Assembly (NCBI GenBank): GCA_934481355.1
Contig: CAKSPH010000036.1
Coordinates: forward strand, 1-22,956
Reading direction: 5' to 3'
Source: an uncultured Oscillospiraceae bacterium
GTDB lineage: Bacteria; Bacillota; Clostridia; Oscillospirales; Ruminococcaceae
Length of the DNA stretch: 22,956 bases
A program made the translations under genes and the position numbers. Of the stretch, positions 7,838 to 13,650 are shown one piece after another; the stretch's first letter is position 1; each line of letters begins with the position of its first letter. The notes beneath the pieces were generated by a model. The model saw nothing but the letters and a program-made list of their open reading frames with translations, did no database searches and was not told where the DNA came from.

Positions 7838-7869
7838 TGTATTATTTTGCCTGTGGGTGAAATAATACA
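7838..7869 (+). promoter_or_regulatory. Perfect 10-bp inverted repeat before the DUF819 gene
   Basis: TGTATTATTT (7838-7847) and AAATAATACA (7860-7869) are exact reverse complements around a 12-nt centre; wobble pairs could extend the stem. No T run follows, so a simple terminator is unlikely. The right arm holds a possible extended -10 (TGAAATAAT, 7858-7866) without a good -35, and the Shine-Dalgarno begins 5 nt after the repeat. It could be an operator over a weak promoter or an RNA hairpin affecting translation. Confidence 0.55.
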
Positions 7870-7889
7870 GCAGTAAGGAGTGATTAGAT

Positions 7890-9062
7890 GTGATAACCGA
7901 CAGCTTTACCTATATTGCCGTGCTGATCTTCATTGCGGCTGTACTCATATACCTGCCAAGGCTTTTCCCAGGAAAGGGCGCGCAGCGTTTTTTCAGCTTC
8001 GTGCCTCCCGTGGTGCTCATCTATATCGGAATGATGGCGCTCTGCACGCTTAAAGCGTGGAATCTTACGGCAACCTCGGCTGCGTATTCCAGCCTGAAAA
8101 ATCCGCTGCTGTACGCCATGCTGTTTATCATGCTGCTGCGGTGCGATATGCGGAAAATCGTGCGGCTCGGCGGCAAAATGCTCACCGGATTCTTCGCGGC
8201 GGCAGCCTCGATACTGGTGGGATTCCTGGCGGCATTCGCGGTAATGCGCGGAGTCCTCGGCGAGGACGCATGGAAACCCCTCGGCGCCCTCTGCGGAAGC
8301 TGGATGGGCGGCGGCGGAAATATGCTGGCGATACAGGCGGCGCTTGACATCAGTGAAAGCGAAATGGCTTACGCGCTGGTGATGGATTCCATCTGCGGAA
8401 CGCTCTACATCATGTTTGCACTGTGGGCAATCGGGTTTGCCGGGAAATTCAACCGCTGGACTAAAGCGGACACCCGCGCGATAGACTCCGTGGGGGCGGC
8501 GCTCAAAGCGGAATCTTCCGCCGACAGGCGCCCGCTGGCATGGCAGAATATCGCGCTGCTGCTCGGTTCGGGGCTTCTCGCCTCTGCGCTGTGCACGAAG
8601 CTCGGGGATATCATCGCGGGATACGCGCCGTTCTTCGACCGCGCCACATGGACGGTCCTTGCAATAACCGTGCTCGGAATAATTCTGGCAATGACTCCGT
8701 TAGGGAGGCTCCGGGGAACAGAGGAGATATCAAACGTGCTGCTGTATGTGGTCATCGCGCTGATAGCCTCCCGCGCGGATCTCAGCGCTGTCGGGAATGC
8801 TCCTGCATGGCTGCTGACCGGATTCATCATACTGGCGGTGCACGTCGGCATAATGCTCCTGCTTGCAAAACTGCTGAAGCTGGATATCTTCACCTGCGCT
8901 GTCGCTTCACTTGCGAACATCGGCGGAACTGCGACCGCTCCTGTTCTCGCGGGGGCTTACAGCAGCGCGCTGGTGCCTGTCGGGATAATCATGGCGCTGC
9001 TGGGATATGTCGTCGGCACCGGCGGGGGACTCCTGACCGCGCAGCTTATGAGCATGATATAA
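7890..9062 (+). CDS. DUF819-family (YjcL-like) membrane protein, putative transporter
   Basis: The 390-residue protein is almost entirely hydrophobic, with roughly 10-11 membrane segments (for example 6-24, 37-54, 72-84, 97-119, 158-184, 217-235, 255-268, 283-296 and 307-326). Two glycine-rich hairpin-like segments in the two halves, GSWMGGGGNMLAIQAAL (136-152) and NIGGTATAPVLAGAY (343-357), suggest an internally repeated transporter fold; this is typical of DUF819, whose substrate is not established to my knowledge. The start is GTG 7890 with AAGGAG at 7875-7880, 9 nt away. An out-of-frame ATG-TGA overlaps this start. A two-way terminator follows the stop closely. Confidence 0.82.
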   Translation: MITDSFTYIAVLIFIAAVLIYLPRLFPGKGAQRFFSFVPPVVLIYIGMMALCTLKAWNLTATSAAYSSLKNPLLYAMLFIMLLRCDMRKIVRLGGKMLTGFFAAAASILVGFLAAFAVMRGVLGEDAWKPLGALCGSWMGGGGNMLAIQAALDISESEMAYALVMDSICGTLYIMFALWAIGFAGKFNRWTKADTRAIDSVGAALKAESSADRRPLAWQNIALLLGSGLLASALCTKLGDIIAGYAPFFDRATWTVLAITVLGIILAMTPLGRLRGTEEISNVLLYVVIALIASRADLSAVGNAPAWLLTGFIILAVHVGIMLLLAKLLKLDIFTCAVASLANIGGTATAPVLAGAYSSALVPVGIIMALLGYVVGTGGGLLTAQLMSMI

Positions 9063-9066
9063 AAAT

Positions 9067-9091
9067 CGGAGCAGGCGCTGTGCCTGCTCCG
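9067..9091. terminator. Two-way terminator between convergent genes
   Basis: A perfect 10-bp stem (CGGAGCAGGC, 9067-9076; GCCTGCTCCG, 9082-9091) with loop GCTGT lies between the converging DUF819 and plsY-like genes. Read on the minus strand it is followed at once by ATTTTTAT; on the plus strand a T run appears 7 nt further (9098-9102). It should serve both genes, best for the minus strand. Confidence 0.9.
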
Positions 9092-9100
9092 AAGCTGTTT

Positions 9101-9706
9101 TTACTGTTTCCACACGGGAGTAATCTTCATCTTTCCGTCTGCGTCGAACTTCGCTATAAGCTTGCCTATGACCGCCGCCGAAACCGCGATACAGCCTATC
9201 GCAACGCTGGTGCCCGGACGAAGGAGCATTACCAGCACTATCATTGAGGAATACGTCAGCACCAGTCTGTAAAAGTGCGGATTTACCTTGAAGATGAAGG
9301 AATACAGCAGATACATCGCACCGAGTATCACCACCGGACGCATATCCGGGGCAAGCCCGAGCAGAACCCCGAAGGAAGCGGCGATGCCCTTTCCTCCGTC
9401 GAAGTGGTGGAACACCGGGAATATATGTCCCATCACCGGAGCCAGCATTACGAAAACAAGCCCTGCGGACTTATCCGCGACCCTTAAATACAGGAACACC
9501 GGAAGGAACGACTTCAGCAGATCGCATATCAGCGTGAGCGCTCCGCACCAGAATCCACCGTAGGTGAACGCGTTGAACGTTCCGGGGTTCTTATCCGGGC
9601 TGTCCTCGGTGACGTCCCTGCCGCAGAATATCCTGCTGAAAAAACGCGCCGGGAGCAGACTGCCTGAAATATAGCCGATTATCGTATAAAACAACACCGT
9701 TGTCAT
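9101..9706 (-). CDS. plsY: PlsY-like glycerol-3-phosphate acyltransferase, divergent
   Basis: PlsY is an inner-membrane enzyme that transfers acyl groups from acyl-phosphate to glycerol-3-phosphate in phospholipid synthesis. The 201-residue length and several membrane helices fit. The phosphate-loop motif 2 is intact: GHIFPVFHHFDGGKGIA (93-109). GSLLPA (15-20) and the CDLLK segment (61-65) also fit. Motif 1, normally GSGNxGATNxxR, reads DKNPGTFNAFTYGG (38-51) and lacks the usual Ser and Arg. The C-terminal His/Asn/Glu motif is absent; the end reads ADGKMKITPVWKQ. It may be a paralogue with another acceptor or an inactive form. GGAGGTGAT (9711-9719 on the complement) gives a strong ribosome site. 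It stands alone behind its own promoter. Confidence 0.75.
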   Translation of the reverse strand: MTTVLFYTIIGYISGSLLPARFFSRIFCGRDVTEDSPDKNPGTFNAFTYGGFWCGALTLICDLLKSFLPVFLYLRVADKSAGLVFVMLAPVMGHIFPVFHHFDGGKGIAASFGVLLGLAPDMRPVVILGAMYLLYSFIFKVNPHFYRLVLTYSSMIVLVMLLRPGTSVAIGCIAVSAAVIGKLIAKFDADGKMKITPVWKQ

Positions 9707-9751
9707 TTATATCACCTCCGGGGGTACAGTAAACCTATTATTTCTGATTTC

Positions 9752-9780
9752 ATTGTACTATATCCCTTGGAAAATATCAA
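9752..9780 (-). promoter_or_regulatory. Promoter of the plsY-like gene
   Basis: Read on the minus strand, TTGATA (9775-9780) and TACAAT (9752-9757) are 17 bp apart. The leader would be about 40 nt. The promoter sits between the sugar transporter terminator and this gene, so the gene is a separate unit. Confidence 0.82.
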
Positions 9781-9869
9781 CGGACATTTCCGGGATTATG
9801 TCCGCAAAATTACACAAACGTGCAAAGTTGTGGATTATTTCGACTATTTTCGCCACAGTAAAAACCGAA

Positions 9870-9900
9870 CTCCCCCTCTGTTTTTTTCACAGAGGGGGAG
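9870..9900 (-). terminator. Terminator of the sugar ABC transporter operon
   Basis: An 11-12-bp perfect stem (CTCCCCCTCTG, 9870-9880; CAGAGGGGGAG, 9890-9900) lies about 40 nt after the last permease gene in its reading direction. On the minus strand a run of five T follows after a short gap. Confidence 0.85.
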
Positions 9901-9941
9901 CCCGGATATAGGATCAAATGGGGTTTGATGAAACTGTCCTG

Positions 9942-10823
9942 TTACTCCTTTACAGAGCCTGTAACGAGGTTGCTGTAAATCGACTTCTGGAGGCAGAGGA
10001 AAACCACCAGCGTAGGTATGATACAGATGATGATACCCGCGAAGATGACCTCCCACTTTGCACCGTAAGGACCGATGAAACGGTACAGCGCCGTTGATAC
10101 AACGCTGAGGTTATCGCCCGGCATATAGAGGTTTGCAGTGTAGAAGTCGTTGTAGATGGACACGAACTTGATCACAAGGACGGTAGCTATCGCGGGGCGC
10201 AGCATAGGAAGGATAATGCTGAAATACACCCTCGGATAGCTTGCGCCGTCAAGTATCGCGCTCTCGTCCAGCGAAGTGGAAATGTTATTCAGGAACTGAA
10301 TGAAGATGTAGATCGAAATGATATCGGTTCCGATGTACAGTACGCAGGGAGCCGCAAGGGAGTTATAAAGTCCAAGCTTGCTGACTATCTGGAACACCGT
10401 TACCTGCATGGAGATGTTCGGCAGCAGCGCCGCCACAAGGAACACCGCCTTTACCGCCCTGGTGAACAGCATGTTGAATCTCTGGAGCACGAATGCGGTC
10501 ATGGTACCGGTGATTATCGTACCGAAGCAGGAAACCGCGAGGATAATGAGGGTGTTCAGAAGACCCTGCATAACCTTACCATTTACGAACGCTATCTTGA
10601 AGTTCTCAAACTGGGGCACCGCAGGGAGCTCAAAAACTCCTGTGGAGATGTACTCCTCGTGCGTCTTGAATGCGCCGATGAGCACAACGATAAGCGGGAT
10701 TATCACCACAAGGCAGCACACAGCCAGGAACACATATTTCAGTACCTGATAGAATGTGCGGGATAAACGGTACATCCTGTTTTCCGCGCTGACCGCTTTT
10801 TTCTTGTTTGTCGTACTGCTCAT
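9942..10823 (-). CDS. Sugar ABC transporter permease, MalG type
   Basis: This 293-residue integral membrane subunit belongs to the carbohydrate uptake type 1 (CUT1) ABC family. About six membrane segments are visible: 30-50, 90-112, 124-138, 155-177, a segment near 212-226, and one near the C-terminus. The cytoplasmic EAA loop that docks the ATPase is SLDESAILDGASYPRVYFSI (184-203), followed by ILPMLRP, with the conserved D-G-A core. The ATG lies 3 nt beyond the upstream permease stop, and AGGGAGGA in that gene's end provides the ribosome site. With the other permease and the binding protein it forms one operon lacking an ATPase gene; a shared MsmK/UgpC-like ATPase encoded elsewhere is the usual arrangement in such bacteria. 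Confidence 0.93.
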   Translation of the reverse strand: MSSTTNKKKAVSAENRMYRLSRTFYQVLKYVFLAVCCLVVIIPLIVVLIGAFKTHEEYISTGVFELPAVPQFENFKIAFVNGKVMQGLLNTLIILAVSCFGTIITGTMTAFVLQRFNMLFTRAVKAVFLVAALLPNISMQVTVFQIVSKLGLYNSLAAPCVLYIGTDIISIYIFIQFLNNISTSLDESAILDGASYPRVYFSIILPMLRPAIATVLVIKFVSIYNDFYTANLYMPGDNLSVVSTALYRFIGPYGAKWEVIFAGIIICIIPTLVVFLCLQKSIYSNLVTGSVKE

Positions 10824-10826
10824 GCG

Positions 10827-11756
10827 CTATTTGTCCTCCCTGAAGAATGCCTTTTGTATGCCCGTCACTATCAGGATTATCGCCAGCAGGACTATCGCCA
10901 TCGCTGCCGCAAGTCCTACCTTCTGATACTTGAAGGCGGTCTCTATCGTCTTGATTACGAACGTGCTGGTGCCGTTCTTGCCCTCGGTGATGATGTACGG
11001 GATCTCGAAAACGGATACCGCGCCCTTTATCGCGAGGATAAGCTGTAAGCCTACTATCGGACGGATACTCGGGAATACGATATACCAGAAGCGCTGCCAT
11101 GCGTTTGCACCGTCAAGGTCAGCGGCTTCGTAGATATCCGGGGAAATCGACTGTATCGCACTGATGTACATGATTATGTCAAAGCCAATGTAACGCCAGA
11201 TAGAAGCGAACACAAGGCAGAAATTTACGAGACTGGGTTCGCCGAGCCATCTTACAGGATCAGCGCCGAACAGCATGAGAATGCTGTTGAGCGTGCCCTC
11301 GGTGTTGGTTATTCCGTCGCCCTTCTGGAAGAATCGGCGGAAAATGAGCGAAACTGCAACGCCGTTCATCATGTAGGGGAAGAACAGAACTCCCTTGAAG
11401 AAGCCCGCAAACTTGATTTTTGAGCAGAGCACGGAAGCGATAAGGAGAGCCACCGCCTGCTGTACGAACGAACCAATAAGGTAGTAGATGGAATTTGCAA
11501 ATGTCTGGAGATATGCAGAGTCCGTGAATATCCTCACATAGTTGTCGAAGCCGACCCATTCCCAGCTTACGCCGAGCTGATCACGCTTCTGGAAGCTGTA
11601 TATTCCCATGTTTATCGCAGGAATTACAGTGAAAAGAACCAGCAGAACTACTGGTACGAGCAGAAACAGCAGCGTTGTTGTGTACTTCTGCCCGGTATAG
11701 CCCCTCAGCCACTGACCGAGCGAGCGCTTTTTAGCCGATGTGGACGTTGCCGCCAT
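10827..11756 (-). CDS. Sugar ABC transporter permease, MalF type
   Basis: This 309-residue CUT1 permease has a charged N-terminal tail, a first membrane helix at about 27-47 (TTLLFLLVPVVLLVLFTVIP), further helices around 88-110, 118-140, 178-203 and two near the C-terminus. The EAA loop is IYEAADLDGANAWQRFWYIV (208-227), followed by FPSIRP. AAAGGA lies about 8 nt before the ATG. It forms a heterodimer with the neighbouring MalG-type permease. Between this gene and the binding-protein gene is a very stable hairpin, which commonly lowers permease expression relative to the binding protein. The substrate is not evident from the permease; the adjacent glycosidases suggest a plant oligosaccharide. 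Confidence 0.93.
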   Translation of the reverse strand: MAATSTSAKKRSLGQWLRGYTGQKYTTTLLFLLVPVVLLVLFTVIPAINMGIYSFQKRDQLGVSWEWVGFDNYVRIFTDSAYLQTFANSIYYLIGSFVQQAVALLIASVLCSKIKFAGFFKGVLFFPYMMNGVAVSLIFRRFFQKGDGITNTEGTLNSILMLFGADPVRWLGEPSLVNFCLVFASIWRYIGFDIIMYISAIQSISPDIYEAADLDGANAWQRFWYIVFPSIRPIVGLQLILAIKGAVSVFEIPYIITEGKNGTSTFVIKTIETAFKYQKVGLAAAMAIVLLAIILIVTGIQKAFFREDK

Positions 11757-11790
11757 GAATACGTTCCTTTCATAGTTCCAGCTGCCCGCA

Positions 11791-11810
11791 AGGGACGCTT
11801 ACGCGTCCCT
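11791..11810 (-). other. Intercistronic stem-loop with GUAA tetraloop
   Basis: On the minus strand AGGGACGC-GTAA-GCGTCCCT forms a perfect 8-bp stem closed by a C-G pair around a GNRA-type loop. It lies 52 nt after the binding-protein stop, with no T run following. Hairpins in this place often protect the upstream mRNA end and set the ratio of binding protein to permease. Confidence 0.8.
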
Positions 11811-11862
11811 CATGGTTAGCTGTGGAGAAATCTATGCAAAATGAGTATGGTTATCTTGGTTA

Positions 11863-13272
11863 TCAGCCGTTAGCTTCAAGGTAAGCTGCGAGATCTGCGT
11901 TAGCGTCGCGGGTAGCGTTCCACTTAGCGTTGGTGTCGGAAACGATCTGCTTGAATGCGTCCTCGCCCTGGCCAGCGAATGCAGCCTCAGCCATCTTGAT
12001 CTTGAAGTTGTCAGCGTCGCCCTGCCATGTACCAACCTCGGAATCGTTGTTGATAGCGTCCCAGACGCCTACGAGACCCTCGGGAGCAGCCTCTGTGATG
12101 AACAGCTCGCAGTCAGCGAAGTCGGTCAGGTAGTCAGGAAGCGCGGAGCCCTTGAGCGCGCAGATGGAGCCTTCCTTCTGTGCGAAGCCGCTCTCGCCTA
12201 CGAACCATGTGATGTACTTCTTGCCGAGCGCCTTGATGTCGTCGGAACGGTTCTTGTTCACGCCCATGCAGTAGTCGGGAGCGGACTCAGCGTACTGCTT
12301 GCCGTCCTTGCTGAACGGAGCGGGCATATATCCGATATCATCGGGGTGGTCGCCGGCTTCCTTGAACTGGGATACTGCCCAGGAGCCCATAACCATTGTA
12401 GCAATCTTGCCTTCGTTGATCGCAGCCTTGCAGCCCTCCCAGTCGGTGGTCATCGGATCTTCCTCGTGGAGAGTGGGATCGGAGAACACATCGAACATCA
12501 TCTTGTAAACCTCGTAGTAAGCGTCGCCCTCTACGAACAGGTCGCGCCTGGAGGTGAGGATATCGTTTTCATATGTGCTGCTGCCGGAAGCGGAGTTTAC
12601 GAGGGAAGCCCACTGTACGAGGGTCCAGCTTGCGTCAGCGTAGTTGGTGTAGTAAGGAATAGCGTCTGTGTTTTCCTTGATAAGCTTCAGGTCAGCGATG
12701 AATTCCTCGGGAGTGGTAGGAAGCTCTGTGACGCCAGCCTCGCTCCATACGCGCTTGTTGTAGCAGATACCTCCTGCAACAGAGCCGAGATGCGCGATAC
12801 CGTAAACGGTGTTGTCATACATTTTCTTGTCTGCCCAGTAGTATGTATCCTTGAGCTCGTCGAGGGTTCCGAGCGGCTCGAAGAAGTTGCCCAGATCCTT
12901 GATCTTAACTGTATCCGGAATCATGAGAACATCGCCGTAATCGGTGGTGCTCATCATTGTGGACACATCGTTTGCGTAATCTGTGAAGCCCTGATACTCA
13001 ACCTTGCAGTTGTTAGCTTCCTCGAAAGCCTTTGTCATCTCTGCAAGGGAGCCGTCCTCAATACGGTCGGTACGGTGTGTGAGAACCTTGAGGGTGAGAG
13101 CCTCTCCGGAAGCGGCGCTGTTGTCTGCTGCGGGAGCGCTGCTGTTGTCAGCCGCAGAGCTGCCGGAAGCTGTGCTGCCGCTTGCTGTGCTGCTGTTGGT
13201 GTTGCCGCAAGCTGTCAGGCTGAGTACGGTTCCTGCTGCGAGGATACCTGCCATTGCCTTCTTGAAGTTCAT
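11863..13272 (-). CDS. Sugar ABC transporter solute-binding lipoprotein
   Basis: The 469-residue protein belongs to the extracellular solute-binding family 1 (SBP_bac_1). A lipoprotein signal with lipobox LTAC (acceptor Cys22) is followed by a Ser/Ala-rich linker (25-55) that spaces the domain from the membrane. The mature part starts with TLKVLTHR, then AEMTKAFEEANNCKVEYQGF, typical of the first lobe. Later features include GKIATMVMGSWAVSQFKEAG, the usual hinge and second-lobe element. Many Tyr and Trp residues could stack on sugar rings. GGAGG stands about 7 nt before the ATG. It is the first gene of the transporter operon, behind an extended -10 promoter and a roughly 93-nt leader holding a hairpin and an 8-bp palindrome. 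Ligand identity is unknown; arabino- or galacto-oligosaccharides would fit the neighbours. Confidence 0.95.
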   Translation of the reverse strand: MNFKKAMAGILAAGTVLSLTACGNTNSSTASGSTASGSSAADNSSAPAADNSAASGEALTLKVLTHRTDRIEDGSLAEMTKAFEEANNCKVEYQGFTDYANDVSTMMSTTDYGDVLMIPDTVKIKDLGNFFEPLGTLDELKDTYYWADKKMYDNTVYGIAHLGSVAGGICYNKRVWSEAGVTELPTTPEEFIADLKLIKENTDAIPYYTNYADASWTLVQWASLVNSASGSSTYENDILTSRRDLFVEGDAYYEVYKMMFDVFSDPTLHEEDPMTTDWEGCKAAINEGKIATMVMGSWAVSQFKEAGDHPDDIGYMPAPFSKDGKQYAESAPDYCMGVNKNRSDDIKALGKKYITWFVGESGFAQKEGSICALKGSALPDYLTDFADCELFITEAAPEGLVGVWDAINNDSEVGTWQGDADNFKIKMAEAAFAGQGEDAFKQIVSDTNAKWNATRDANADLAAYLEANG

Positions 13273-13305
13273 AATGATACCTCCACTAAAACATCTTTAA
13301 GTAAT

Positions 13306-13313
13306 TTGCGCAA
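13306..13313. promoter_or_regulatory. TTGCGCAA palindrome in the transporter leader
   Basis: This 8-bp perfect palindrome has the central CG usual in LacI-family operators and lies about 35-40 bp before the start codon, inside the predicted leader. Flanking bases are not symmetrical, so a real operator would be short. The same sequence was not seen at the GH2 or GH43 promoters. Confidence 0.3.
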
Positions 13314-13354
13314 TAAAGGCTGTTACCTGATTGATGAGCTGTAAATTCCTTTAT
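13313..13354 (-). other. Hairpin in the 5' leader of the transporter mRNA
   Basis: On the minus strand ATAAAGG and CCTTTAT form a 7-bp outer stem, and TTAC/GTAA form an inner one across a symmetrical 3-nt internal loop. The structure lies early in the leader, well before the Shine-Dalgarno. It does not match a riboswitch I recognise and may only protect the mRNA 5' end. Confidence 0.4.
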
Positions 13355-13371
13355 CACTTAATTGCAAGTTT

Positions 13372-13400
13372 ATTTTAGCACAAATATTAGCTAAAGTCAA
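13372..13400 (-). promoter_or_regulatory. Promoter of the sugar transporter operon
   Basis: On the minus strand TTGACT (13395-13400) and TAAAAT (13372-13377) are 17 bp apart, with TG at the extended -10 position. An inverted repeat TTTAGC (13374-13379) / GCTAAA (13390-13395) in plus-strand letters has arms touching both boxes, so a bound regulator would block polymerase. Confidence 0.85.
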
Positions 13401-13576
13401 CAGAGTAAATACAATTTCGTTAAAAAAATAAACTGATCTACAAAACTCTTGTACATAATGCACTAAAGGAGAGTGCTTTTGATTTTTTGCTTTATTTAGT
13501 TATTTGCTTAACTCCATCACTATTAGGAAATTAATCTGGAAATAACGTGTATTTAATGTGACGTGGTAATAAAAGT

Positions 13577-13596
13577 TGTGTTAAAATAATAACACA
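13577..13596. promoter_or_regulatory. TGTGTTA-N6-TAACACA inverted repeat and possible distal promoter
   Basis: A perfect 7-bp inverted repeat with a 6-bp centre lies about 200 bp upstream of the main transporter promoter. On the minus strand a possible promoter, TTAACT (13609-13614) - 17 bp - TATTAT (13586-13591), places its -10 inside the repeat. The stretch between it and the main promoter (13401-13576) is AT-rich; the only structure I see there is a small inverted repeat TACAA-N5-TTGTA (13439-13453), and no coding frame. Confidence 0.4.
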
Positions 13597-13612
13597 TTCG
13601 CATTATTTAGTT

Positions 13613-13638
13613 AAAAAAGGGAGGAAAAATCCTCCCTT
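13613..13638 (-). terminator. Terminator of the GH2 gene
   Basis: On the minus strand AAGGGAGGA-TTTT-TCCTCCCTT is a perfect 9-bp stem whose end runs into six T. It begins 12 nt after the GH2 stop codon and separates that gene from the transporter operon. Confidence 0.93.
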
Positions 13639-13650
13639 ACGTCTTTTGAT

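Noticed and set aside
8540..9247. Plus-strand frame overlapping the DUF819 gene and running past its terminator
   Set aside because: It crosses the two-way terminator and enters the plsY-like gene antisense; no start signal and no family resemblance.
12346..13344. Plus-strand open frame of about 330 codons opposite the solute-binding protein gene
   Set aside because: It is antisense to a clear SBP_bac_1 lipoprotein and runs through that gene's leader; its composition is an artefact of the opposite frame.
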